From Sisyra terminalis (lineage: Eukaryota; Arthropoda; Insecta; Neuroptera; Sisyridae): DNA of 64,000 nt. The translations under genes and the position numbers were made by a program. The notes under the pieces were generated by a model, which saw only the letters and a list, made by a program, of their open reading frames with translations, had not been told where the DNA came from and made no database searches. The stretch spans positions 62,757,080 to 62,821,079 of the forward strand of contig OY292276.1 in NCBI GenBank assembly GCA_958496175.1, written 5' to 3'. This document shows, in pieces, positions 50,802 through 63,520 of this stretch. The number at the start of each line of letters is the position of its first letter. The first letter of the stretch is position 1.

Positions 50802-52590
50802 TTAGAATTCATTACTTCGGTCTATACCTTCGACCAATAGTTGAGTTCTAATTTTCTGAATCCATGTACCTATCCTGTATTCCAAGATTCGTTCGAAAAG
50901 CGTTTTCACTACAGGCCATTTTTTTGTGGATGTACACCAAAACTTAGCATTTATACGTAAAGAGTTTTTGTCTTTCATTTCCAACTAACTAAAACAAATA
51001 TTTTTTTAATATTGTAATCTACTGTTACTATGTTCCAAAGGTTTTCATACTTACTTACCACAAACAAAAGCTGATTGCCTTTAGACATCTATCATTTAAC
51101 TTTGATGCAGTTGCCTCCAGGGGACTTGAAGTGAAGTAAAACTTGAAGTAATCTCACAAAATCTTGGTCAATTTTTTACATCTTACTGTCGTAGGTAGTA
51201 GTAGTATCATTAATTTCATCTTAGGACTCCAAAAAAAAGGCGAGGACAGCAACGTGCAAAAGCAAGAACCGAAGAAGGTTGGTCGTATGAAAGCTGGTCC
51301 AGTTTTAATCGTAACGAATTCGGTTTGTTGTCCAATAGATACAGCAGTTTCTTGATGGCATCGCATGCATGGCCGTTTCCAAGGAACTCGAATTGGGGAA
51401 AAACTTGGGAACATTGTTCACTATCCTCCTGCATTTCCGCATTATTACTTTCGACCCATGTCTTGGATTAGTACTTGAGGATAGTAGTTTGTAGAACTTC
51501 GTTGGTACCAAATCTTCATCATCTGATCCGTGCAGTAATATGAACCTGGTAACTAAACAAAGAGTCAATATTCCTGATTCCAGTACGGTACCTACCTACT
51601 ACCAAATGGTTCCATTATTGAAATTATTGGAATTATTTAAAATAACTTTTCAATGTTGACGTCAAACATAAGGGGCAATATTTCATAAACCCTAAGATTA
51701 AGTCAATAAAACATACATTGATATTGTTCGAATATCTAATATATTAAGTTTAATAACTATACCACATGCAAAACCAATAAGTAGCACTTATTTGTGTTCC
51801 ATTGTTACCTATTTTGGGAAATTTCAATACCAATTTCGGAAATATAATAATGCAATCGATTAAATCTAATCAAACAATGACAATTAACAACAAAATTTTA
51901 AGGGAACAATTAAGAGAAAATTACTTTTTACTTATGCATGAAAAACCAACCTCAATACAGTACAGTGCAATTTTTATCGATCGACAATTTGAAAAATTTA
52001 CGTACAGTTTTCCATTTTCATATTCTAATGGATGCACCAAACACTCAACTATCATTATGCATATTAATTTCTTTATAAATTGGGAAATTTAATTAATAAT
52101 GCACAAAATTCATTGCAACTTGGTCGACCAAAACAACAGGTGATTTATAGTTGTTTATGTTCATTATAAGTACGCATGTCAAACTCAAAAGTGTGGTTAT
52201 TTTCAAATTTTCATTTTTGCTAAAGGAAGTGATTTGAGTTTAATAATTAAAGAATAACGTTATTTTATTACAACGAACGTTGGTTTAATTTAATATTTCT
52301 TATTATTTTATGGAACGAATTACACTTAGTAATGTATAGAATAGAGTTACTGGATAGATATAAAGTAATAAAGTCAACTTTTATTTTCTAACGTGTGTAG
52401 ATGATATCGTACGTATGTATGCGTATTAATAGTAAAATAAGTAGATGAGATCGATGAGATGCAAGTATGAGAGAGAAATGAATAGTATCATAAACCTTTC
52501 CAACATTTACCTCCCAACATTCCCCTTATTCCCGACGACTCCTTGAATAATTCTAACGGTAAAAATAAAAGATTATCATTGCACAACGAA
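50802..52590 (-). pseudogene. Module B in copy 2
   Basis: Same as 24397-26185 except G at 25345 becomes T at 51750, outside the open frames described. The main frame is 51216-51434. Confidence 0.35.
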
Positions 52591-53054
52591 TTGTCAGTTT
52601 TCTCTTACAAAAATAATATTATTTACAATCCCATGTAAGTATTAGTTTATTTTACAATTATTGCAATTTTCAAAATAGTTATTGATCGTAGAAATAGTTG
52701 CAATTGCTGCATTCATTTGGTGAATCGTATTTGAACATTGGAGATTCCTTCCCATGTGTTGTTTCTAAGCCAAAAAGTTTTTAGGTTCAATTAAAGGCGA
52801 TTTCCGATCTATTAGGTTGATTTAGAAGAAATGAGAAGTAAGTTTTGTAGGTATGTAGTTGGTTTACTAGCTTATAAGTTTTTTTTAATGAACCACTACT
52901 AATTAATCATAGGAATGTAGGTATATTTAGTTGTTGTTGTTGTTGTTTTAAGATTCACTTGAAACATGGACATGAAAAAGAGTAAATGAATTGGAAGATT
53001 GGAAATATATGGTACCTATCCACCTAGATACCAGCTCATGGACTGCGTAAAGTT

Positions 53055-53072
53055 GAGGGAATATATGAATTT
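53055..53072. other. 9.9 kb deletion junction in copy 3
   Basis: To the left the sequence follows unit position 278 (copy 2 base 26655). To the right it follows unit position 10184 (copy 2 base 36561). The offset to copy 2 falls from 26405 to 16500, so 9905 bases are missing. The joint has little homology (a GA or GGAA stretch) and one or two mismatched bases at 53062 and 53069, which looks like end joining. The right end lies about 22 bases inside the left terminal inverted repeat of the foldback element. Confidence 0.9.
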
Positions 53073-56000
53073 TAGATAATATTCGATGCATTAAAACCAA
53101 ATATGTAATTAGAATTTTGATTAAACATCAACTTGTCGAGTAATTAGCGTTTTTAGGCCACTTTCATAAGCCTACATACGGCTTTCATTGTTTGAATTTT
53201 GAGAACTTTTGCGAACCGATATTACCGCTGCCTGACAACAAAACGCTGAACTATTTTGGAAGCCACGCCCACTTGTATGTAGAACTGGTTTGTGTCTTGG
53301 ATAAGTGCTAGATACAAACCAAAGTGGGCGTGGCTTTCAAAATAGTTCAGCGTTTTGTCGTCAGGTTTGAAGAAGGGGGTCTGTCATTATCGTCATTTAA
53401 GGTCAAACATTTCAGACATTTAAGGATGATTTTCTTTATGCCATGTAATGATTGGGATATCAAATGAAAGCTAATTAATTACTCTATTGATTTATATAAA
53501 AAAACAGCCAATATGTCTAAACGATGACATTGAAATTTGATTTTCCGTCAGCGACTACTTCCCTTTCTGACATTTAAGGGTGGTTTGCCCCCCTTAATAT
53601 ATTGAACCCGATTATGATTGGGATATCTATTGAAAGATAATGAATTACTCTATCGATTGACATCAAAAAAATTACCAATATCTCCAAGCAAGTACTTAGA
53701 AAATTGACTTTCCCATATCGACCCTTGGCCTTTATAAAATGTAACTTAAATCATGTGATTTCGCGTAAAAAGTAATTAAAAACATTATTCTTATATAAAA
53801 TTGATGGATTACAGCTAAATTTGACACTTAAATGTTGATTAAAGGTCTACTTTTCGAGAAATAAGCGTCTAAAGGGGGTCTGTCATTATCTTCATTTAGA
53901 GCCAAAAATATCTTTATTTCTTCTCTCCTATCGCTATCAATCGATCGATTATTAGTAAATTATACAAAATATAACATTTCTTCCACTCGAGCATCATTTA
54001 AAATTGTATTTTTAACCTATTTTATATGCATGTTTAGCGGATGTCAAAGTTGTTTATGTTTCGCTCTATAGGCAACCCGGTGAGCATCAAAAAAACAAAA
54101 TTCGACGATTTGCCCTTTTTGAACAAGCCAATATTCAGTACTCTAACTCAAATTTCGGACATTTCAGGATGATTTTCTGTATGCCATGTAATGATTGGGA
54201 TATCAAATGAAAGCTAATTGATTACTCTATTGATTTATCAAAAAAAACAACCAATATATCCATACAATTACTTTAAAAATTGATTTTCCCTAGGCGACTA
54301 CATCCCTTTCTGACATTTCAGGGTGGTTTGCCCCCCTTAATATATTGATTCCGATTATGATTGGGATATCAAATGAAAGCTATTGAATTATTCTATCGAT
54401 TGATATAAAAAAATTACCAATATCTTCAAGCAACTACTGAGAAAATTGACTTTCCCATATCGACCCTTGGCCTTTATAAAATGTAACTTAAATCATGTGA
54501 TTTCGCGTAAAAAGTAATTAAAAATATTATTCTTATATAAAATTGATGGTTTACAGCTAAATTTGACACTTAAATGTTGATTAAAGGTCTACTTTTCGAG
54601 AAATAAGCGTCTAAAGGGGGTCTGTCATTATCTTCATTTAGGGCCAAAAATATCTTTATTTCTTCTCTCCTATCGCTATCAATCGATCGATTATTAGTAA
54701 ATTATACAAAATATAACATTTCTTCCACTCGAACATCATTTAAAATTGTATTTTCAACCAATTTGATTTGCATGTTTAGCGGATGTCAAAGTTGTTTATG
54801 TTTCGCTCTATAGGCAACCCGGTGAGCATCAAAAAAACAAAATTCGACGATTTGCCCTTTTTGAACATGCCAATATTCAGTACTCTAACTCAAATTTCGG
54901 ACATTTCAGGATGATTTTCTGTATGCCATGTAATGATTGGGATATCAAATGAAAGCTAATTGATTACTCTATTGATTTATCAAAAAAAACAACCAATATA
55001 TCCATACAATTACTTTAAAAATTGATTTTCCCTAGGCGACTACTACCCTTTCAGACATTAAAAGGTGCTTTGCCCCTCTTTTTTCATTGAATTCGATTAT
55101 GACTGGCATATCAATGGAAAGCTAATGAGTTACTCTATCGAATAATATCAAAAAATTACCAATATCTCCAAACAATTACTTTGAAAATGGATTTTTCCTT
55201 ATCGACTCTTTAGGCCCATTTAAATGCTAATTTCTCGAAAAGTAGACCTTTAATCAACATTTAAGTGTCAAATTTAGCTGTAAACCATCGATTTTATATA
55301 AGTGTAATGTTTTTAATTACTTTTTACGCGAAATCACATGATTTAAGTAACATTTTATAAAGGTTGAAAGTCGATTTAGGAAAATCAGTTTTCTAAGTAA
55401 TTGCTTGGAGATATTGGTAATTTTTTGATGTCAATCGATAGAGTAATTCATTATCTTTCAATAGATATCCCAATCATAATCGAATTCAATATATTAAGGG
55501 GGGCAAACCACCCTTAAATGTTAGAAAGGGATGTAGTTGCTGACGGAAAAGCAAATTTCATTGTCATCGTTTAGACATATTGGTTGTTTTTTTTGATAAA
55601 TCAATAGAGTAATCAATTAGCTTTCATTTGTTATCCCAATCATTACATGACATAAAGAAAATCGTCCTTAAATGTCTGAAATTTGAGTTAGAGTACTGAA
55701 TATTGGCATGTTCAAAAAGGGCAAATCGTCGAATTTTGTTTTTTTGATGCTCACCGGGTTGCCTATAGAGCGAAACATAAACAACTTTGACATCCGCTAA
55801 ACATGCAAATCAAATTGGTTGAAAATACAATTTTAAATGATGTTCGAGTGGAAAAAATGTTATATTTTGTATCATTTACTAATAATCGATCGGTTTATAA
55901 CGATAGAAGGGAAGAAATAAAGATATTTTTGATCCTAAATGAAGATAATGACATACCCCTTCAAACCTGACAACAAAACGCTGAACTATTTTGAAAGCCA

Positions 56001-56340
56001 CGCCCACTTTGCCACTATGTAGAACCGGATAGAAATGGTTCTTGGATAATTGTAATTAGTGGACATTAAATTAATGAAAATACCATTTAAAACGATCGAT
56101 TCATGCTTAAATTGTGTTAACTTGCATCGATAAGCTTCACTTTATCGATTTAAATCGATATTACAATCGTAAAGTAATGCTCCGAGTGAAATGGAGTTCC
56201 TTAACCTCTTATTTTAGCATACAAACAAAACGCTAATTTCTCGAAAAGTGAACGTTTAATTGAAATTCTAAGTTCATTTTCGGTTTTAATGCATCGGATA
56301 TTATCTAAAAATCATACATTTACTTAATTTACATTGGCAA
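53061..56340. mobile_element. Foldback element in copy 3
   Basis: Corresponds to 10184-13457 but has lost about 22 bases of its left terminal repeat to the deletion. Substitutions against copy 2 are frequent here. Near 54753-54770 four differences in a row match the element's own inverted arm instead. Near 56029 TTTGGA is replaced by ATAGAAATGGT (net five bases). Confidence 0.8.
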
Positions 56341-56422
56341 GTATTGATTTTTATCTGCGGGTGTTTGCTCGTATGTATATCAACATGGGCAGTTTTAAAA
56401 ATTGTTGTTTGTAACTTTGAAC

Positions 56423-57223
56423 TAAACAAATAAATAGACAAATATAACAAAATATGAATAATTTATTTAAATAATTCAACAAGTTGTATGGATCCAGTAG
56501 TAGATATCGGTAGATCTCCCGTTCTCAATAAAGTTCATTAGATGGGCTTATTGGTAGTCATTTTTCCGGTGGTTGTTGTTGTTCTTGTTGGTTTTGGCAC
56601 TAGTGTTGCTTGCTTCTTCATTCAATATAAATATCTAGTAGATATAAATATTTCTTGCTTTGCTCCTCCTTATTTCTTTATTGCCTTTATTTGATTCTTG
56701 AGCCAGACACCTTGCTTATTATATATAGCTATTCGGAGAATAAATTCTTGATGACTTTGCTTATGATGATTCTGCAACGTTCGCTTAACTATTATTTACT
56801 TCCACTTTTGCGGAAAGGGGCGCTTCAAATCCAATAAATCACCTGAAAAATAAAATTACATGAATAAGAAAAGAACATTCTCTTCTTCGTAATCTTTAAC
56901 ATGGTTTCCAATAGATAGATATATTGATGGAGATAAATTGGAGATCAGAATCTGCTGGACGGTCCTTTTTCAGCGATTAGGTATTTGCCGTGCTGCGGAC
57001 GCGAACTCTTGTCCACGAGCTGTTCCAGCAGGTCGATGATTGCCTACGTTTCCTTTTTCATTCTGGCCCCTGTGCTGTTTTTCCTTCTGTTCCTGTGCTA
57101 GATATAGTGACGTGGGATGAGGAATGTCCGAATACTCAATAATTCCTCCATTCTACGTTAGCAAATAGAGTGTCAGGGGACAATTATGGATATAATTGTG
57201 ATTGATAACAACAAATTATTTTG
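56423..57223 (-). pseudogene. G5 in copy 3
   Basis: Counterpart of 13540-14340. The 60-codon frame (56970-57152) stays open despite substitutions around 57057-57061 (CCCC to TCAT) and at 57119. G4, its partner across the foldback, is deleted here. Confidence 0.35.
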
Positions 57224-57885
57224 ACATTAAAGATAAACTTTATGGCAACGAAACATATTTGAAGAAAACTTAAGCCATTAACAAAGAAATTCAAAGAAAG
57301 ATTGATTTTTTGACACACAAAAATTTTTCAAAGTAGTCTTGAGAAGATCTTCAAAAGGCAAAATGCTGTGCTAACTAACTGCTGCAATAAATTAATTTCG
57401 TTTCCTGATTCTTATACTCAAGGTTTATAAATTATTGCACTGGTTGCCCCATTAGGCAAAAAAATGACGTCTTACGAAAAATTTTGAAGTTTGAATCAGT
57501 CTAAAGATATATACGAATTTTTTTTTTTTTTTACGGAATCTCTCCAATTTGGATATTATAACAGTAATAATTTCCTTCCGTATGTTATTAGTGATAAGTC
57601 CACAAATACACGGAGGCATGATGGAAAGTCTAAGCTTTGAACTTGTGCGTCTGCAATTGCATATCTCTTCTTATTTAGAAAGAAAAACGGACACTCCTTT
57701 TCTGAAATTTTAAAAAACTATTGATTGAATGATAAAAGTAATAAAACTCTAACGGATTACCATTCACCAAATATATTTGTTACAAAGCGAATTTAATTTA
57801 GGTAACAACTGCTTTTCTCTGCATCCATTTTGAGACTCAAAATCTGTAAAAATAAAATCATATTATTATTTGAATTTGAGTACAA

Positions 57886-59562
57886 TTATTTCACTCAAGA
57901 AGACTGTTTTAATGTTATTGTAAAATTATTGTAGGAGACATGTAAACTTTTAAAATGGTAGGTAAATAGTAAAGCTCTACCTACTTGTTGTATTTTGATT
58001 ATAAAACTATTACATGAATATTCCACAATCACCACACTGCATTCATTCCAGATTTGGTTGTTTTCAGGTAAACTCCAAGTCCTATTGACCCCCGAAATTG
58101 TGGGTTTGGAGGAGAATAATGCTGCGAATCCCATGGACAATTACACCACATTATAGGATTTCTGTATCCGAAAGTCATTCCTGGATTCGTTCAAAAAGCG
58201 TGGATTCATTAAAGCCATTTTTTGTGGATGTACACCAAAACTTAACTTTTATATGTAAAGAGGGTCTCTCTTTCACTTCCATCTAAAATAAAAGTTTTTA
58301 ATTTAATCTGGGTATTAGGTACCTTGATACTTTGATCCAAAGATTTACATACTTACCACAAAAGTTTATTGTCTTTATTTAACTCTCATTTAACTTTTAC
58401 GCAATTGTCTACAAAGAATTTGAAGTTGAGTAAAACTTGAAGTAATTTCACAAAATCTTCGTAAATTTTATTACATCTTATTGTCGGACTATTAATTTCA
58501 TCTTATGACTCCAAAAAAAAGGCGAAGACTGCAACGTGCAAAAGTAAGAGCCGAAGAGGAACTCGAATTGGGGAAAAACTTGGGATTATTGTTCTCTATC
58601 CTCACACATATCACATCTCATTTCCGCATTATTACTTTCAACCCATGTGTTCGATTAGTACTTGAGGATAGTAGTTTGTAGAAGCCAGAACCAAGTAGAG
58701 CTTCGTTGGTACTAATTCTTGTCAAATCTTCATCATCTGATCCGTGCAGTAATATGGACCTGGTAACTGAACAAAGAGTCAATATTCCTGATTCAAGTAT
58801 GGTACTACCTAGGTACTACCAAATGGTTCCAACAAATCCCGAGGGAATTAATTGAAATAACTTTTCAAATGACGTCAAATATAAGGGGCAATACTTAATA
58901 AACCCTGAGATAGATTGCCAATAGAACACAAGACATTGTTAGAATACCTAATAATATATATTAAGTTCCTAATAACTATACAACATGCAAAAGCAACAAG
59001 TAGCATTTGTTTGTATTCCATTGATTCCTATTTTGGAAAATTTAAATATCAATTTCGGAAATATATAATAATGCAAGCGATTAAATAAGACAATTAACAT
59101 AATTTTAGGGCAACAATTAAGAGAAAATTACTTTTTTCTTGTGCATGAAAAACTAACCTAATTGTAGGTACTGTGCAATTTTTATCTTTCGACAATTTGA
59201 AAAATTTACTTACAGTTTTCCATTTCCATATTCCAATCGATGCACCAAATAATAGTTTTGCTATAAATTGAGAAATTTAATTAATAATGCACAAATTTCC
59301 GCTACTTTATCGCTGATTTCATTGCAACTTGGTCGATCAAAACAACAGGTGGTCGGCAGTTGTTGTATGTGTATGTATACACATAAAAGGAGAATAATAA
59401 TAATAAAGTAAGTAGAAAAGATCGATGAAATGCAAGTTAAAGAGAGAAGTGAATAGTATCACGTAAACTAACATTTCCAACATTTTCCACCCGTCCCCAT
59501 ATTCCTTTCGACTCCTTAATACTTCGAAAGGTAAAAATAACGCTTTGCATTTTCCCTGTTTT
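57886..59562 (-). pseudogene. Module C in copy 3
   Basis: Counterpart of 15004-16680 with several substitutions, for example CTCCAG to CTCAAG at about 57896 and others near 58880, 59134 and 59160. The change near 57896 creates an earlier stop in the 84-codon frame, which suggests that frame is not under constraint. Confidence 0.35.
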
Positions 59563-59651
59563 TAGTTGAACATAATTTATTTTTCACCAATTAATGGCAT
59601 ATCCTAAGTGGGGGGATCGTGGGGATAAATTCAAGGCATTCAAGTTAACCA

Positions 59652-60672
59652 AAAAAATAATGCCAATCAGGCAGTTATTGTACTGTTCAAACGGTTCTAA
59701 ACGATTCGGAATGTTCAATAAAACATGAACGACCATTGTTGTATTGAACTGCCCCCTAGCGAAATAATATGACAATACCTTTGAATTTTAAAATATGAAA
59801 TTTTTGAACCCAAAACTTGGACCATAAAAATGTAACGCCTTTAATATTGGAATGACATTGAATTACAGCAATAAAGAAATTTAAAATTAAATAAGGGCAA
59901 GAGAGTTTATGGAGAGTGTAGGTAGCTCAGAATTCTCACAGAACACCCTAAACATATCTAAAACAAATATTATTTTTCTATCCAATTTTCCTTTTTTCCC
60001 CATCAAAGTCTGACACAATAATGAAAATTGCAAACCACAACATTATAGGTCCATAAGAAGCTAAAATGAAAAAGCTTTTTCTTTAATAAATCCAAGTTAA
60101 AATAAAAAGCGTTGAATATGGCAAAGGGTGTGGGAATTGTCATTTGATTGTTTGCAAATGAAAAAGGCGAAACTAGAAAAATAAATAAAACCGGCTCTAG
60201 AATTTAATCGTGAAAATCATAAGGAAAAAAATTGGAATATTTAATTCATATTCTAGCGATTTTCCTTTGACAAGTAATGTGACAGCGGTGAAAAAATTTT
60301 CATATTGCAAACCTTTTCTTTGGGCACATTCAACATAACCTTTTGTCTAACTTTTTAGATGAAAGAAAAACTGGTCAATAAAATAATGATTTCCCAACTG
60401 TAGGCATTCTGAAATGACAATTTTTAGTTCGTTATAAATAAAAATTTACTTGAAAACCCAATGGAACCAAGAATTTCTTTCAGTGTTCAAATAGTTCAAA
60501 CGAAAATGTATGGCAATTATTGTATGAAACTGGCCTCTGGTTAATGAACTTTACAATATCTTTGAATTTGAAAATATGAAATTTTTGAACGCTTTGAAAC
60601 CACGGAATATGTTAAAACTATAAAAATTAAATCCTATTATATTGGGACCATTTGAACTCTTAAATAGCGATC
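59652..60672. repeat. Short direct repeat pair in copy 3
   Basis: The members are 59652-59872 and 60477-60672. No gene was seen from 60673 to 61723. Confidence 0.5.
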
Positions 60673-61723
60673 TACATATAATAACTAATATCAATAATTT
60701 ACTGATTATTTGGTTTCAATGTAAACCAGAAAAATCGACATTGTAATTGAATTGGATTAAATCTAATGTGAACAATCCATTAGCAACCTGTAGGTACTGA
60801 CCTCATATTCCTATCGATAATTTATTTAAAAAAAAAAAGCAATAAGAAAGTTTCTTTAATTCAATTCGGTTAGTGCAATACTTTAGTTATTCAGCGTTAA
60901 GAATTTAAAAAGCTTCCAACAAATAGTTTTACATTAAATAAAAATTATTTAAAATAATAATTAAGAGAACATTTTTCACCGAATTCAATTAAGAAGAGCC
61001 AATGTAATCTCACCTTCATTTAAAAACTACTTGTCGTAGGTACTATCTTCTATCAATCCATACAACTTATTTTGAAAATAATTACGAGAGAGTACTTATT
61101 TGAGCCTTTAATTAAAATCCCAAACAAATTCCTAATCAAGAATCAGTTGAATTAGCCGATGCAATTGCTTTAATAACTAAGGAAATTTAATTGATTTTTC
61201 CTTTTTCAAGTTGAATTTTAATTCTATTGAATTATGTATATAGTGCAGAAGTTAACAATATCGTTTGCAGTGTAAATCTAGGAAATGTTTATGAGATATT
61301 TTTTAAAGGCTTAATAAAATCTTAAAAATGTTTTGATACTTGATAATAAATTTAAATAAACCATTGTGACGTTATCCTGAATATTAAAATGAATTCTTTT
61401 AAGAAAAAGATGCAATGATGTTGCCTTAATAGTTTGATGAATACTTAAATTTCTATCAGTGGCTTAAATATTAAAGTATTTTTAGATATTTATCTATATG
61501 CAGCAAGTGCACAGAATGTAGTATAACATAAACAATTTGTTAAATTTGTGTGCTTATGAAAATTAAATATTTTAGCAATTAAAAAAAATGATGTCTACAA
61601 TAATTTTCTTTGTTACTTATGAAATTTACAAAATCAATTTTAAAATCAACTATACCTACAAACTTTTCACACTTCATCACAATAACGACACAATAGTTTA
61701 ATTATAAATCAAGTGACGGGTAC

Positions 61724-62037
61724 AATTAATTTGTACAAACCAGTAGAAGAAATTTAAATTTCTGCCGTTGAAATCGTCGTCGATCGGCGCCACTCCAAGC
61801 CCTATATAAATGGGGAGAAAATATACATCTTTTATTTTACATTTACACTTAGTGTAGCATATATCTATGGATATTATATCAATATTTATGCATCAATATC
61901 ATTCTTCTATTATTAGCTGCGCTTGCAATATATATATATGGGAATAGTTGATCTTCATAATCTCGATGACAATTGATTTGTTTTCGTTGAATAAATTAAA
62001 ATCATCTAAAAAAAAAAAAAAAAACTTAAATTAATTT
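61724..62037 (+). mobile_element. Retroposed-looking insertion in copy 3
   Basis: Same as 18844-19157 with the A tail again 17 long. Its presence in all copies dates the insertion before the amplification. Confidence 0.35.
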
Positions 62038-62339
62038 CACCACTTACTTAACAAATATTAATTAATCCTATTTGAAGTAATGTATGATATTGTTATGCTA
62101 AATCACCTAAACGATGATAACACAGTAGGTGGTCTTACAACTGTTGTAAATCCAATTGGAATGAATTTACAACGATACACCACGAGAGGTATACGGGGTG
62201 ATTACGTATGAGTATTTAAAGATAAATATTCCGAATACAAAATGAATATTGTCTAGGTAAGCTATACTTATGCAATCGTTGATATTAACCAGAACCAATA
62301 TAACATAGTGAATAATATCAACTTACTTGAATTATAAAT

Positions 62340-62940
62340 GATTATCTAATCTCTGGATGCATTTCTCCTGCACAGCGTCATAGAAAGATTTTTACAATCC
62401 AAAGGTACGTTTTCCAACTGATTTCTCATAAACGCGCCATAAGTACCTACTTTGTGGATGTACGCCAAAATGTTTCTTTTATATTATAGATGAACTTTTT
62501 TTTCTTGTTCAACCTAAAAAAATAGTTTTAAATTTCCATTCTATTACATAGTATCATGTACCAGAAAACTTATTACCTCAAAAGCCTTTTGTCGTCAACT
62601 CTCTGCTTACTTTAAGCGTAATTATGGTTGTCTACGAGAAACTTAAATTGGAGAAAAACTTGAGTGATAGTTTTGCACATCCACATCCACATTATTACTT
62701 TCATTCCATGGGGGGAGCAAGATAGTAAAGTTGGGAACAGAAGCGTACGAAAAAAAGGAACAAATGGGAAGAGTGAAGACATCTTGAGATGTAAACTTCT
62801 GTTAATTCTTCTTCGCCATAATGAGTTCAGTTATCTGTATATTATTCTAATCCCCGTAGATGAACGAATAGTAAATTAACACTCTGACTTCCAATAAGCC
62901 TTAGGAGTCGACGTAGGTACTTCCAAATATCTCTAAGAAA
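62340..62940 (-). pseudogene. Module D in copy 3
   Basis: Counterpart of 19460-20060. No change was seen against copies 1 and 2 in this stretch. Confidence 0.3.
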
Positions 62941-63234
62941 TTATAAGAAATGACAATTTTTAATTTTACCGAAATTTATTAAAACTTATCGTTTACCTGT
63001 TTATACAATATTAACAATGCTGCTTTACATTGACCAAAAACGTAGCAAGAAAAAATCCACGGGAAATTAAAAAATATGCAAACATATTAAACTGGGTACC
63101 TAGTTCCTATAAAGTCAGAGCATTGTCAGATATTGTGAGTTGAAACTTATTTACATTTATTATCATACCTATTAGTTTATGTCATTGCCATCAAGTTCAT
63201 CATTAATTTGAGAACACTGAAACTGCGTACTTAC

Positions 63235-63520
63235 ACCAAACTGTCTAAGAAGTTGGCTTTTTCTTTTCGGATACCACCAGGTTGATTTCCCCCTCTCTTT
63301 GCATTTATTCTCCGTATTACTCCGTACGTTTTAATTAGCTTCACAAAATAATCAAATAGTTGGTAAGACGTTTTCTAAATGACTCCACAAATCTGCACAG
63401 AAAAAGTACTTAATTTAGAATTATTATTAAATTTTGTTATAAAATATTAATCGAAGATCCCAATGACATATTTTACGGTTCAACGATAACTGCTTCCTTC
63501 AATTCCTAGATACATTGAAT
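63235..63520 (-). CDS. Micro-exon module 1 in copy 3
   Basis: Counterpart of 20355-20640. The substitution at 63341 turns the internal ATG of the block into AAG, while both acceptors and the donor GTAAGTACG are kept. Modules 2 and 3 lie beyond the window end. Confidence 0.4.

Larger units (their letters stand above)
26378..52782. repeat. 26.4 kb tandem unit, copy 2
   Basis: Direct repeat of copy 1, 28 bases longer. Differences found by eye are T at 22976 versus A at 49381, G at 25345 versus T at 51750, and a 28-bp insertion near 49213-49242. All fall in the last 4 kb of the unit. No difference was seen in the first 22.8 kb, although the comparison was visual rather than an alignment. Such identity means very recent duplication, strong homogenisation, or duplicated assembly of one locus. 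Confidence 0.97.
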
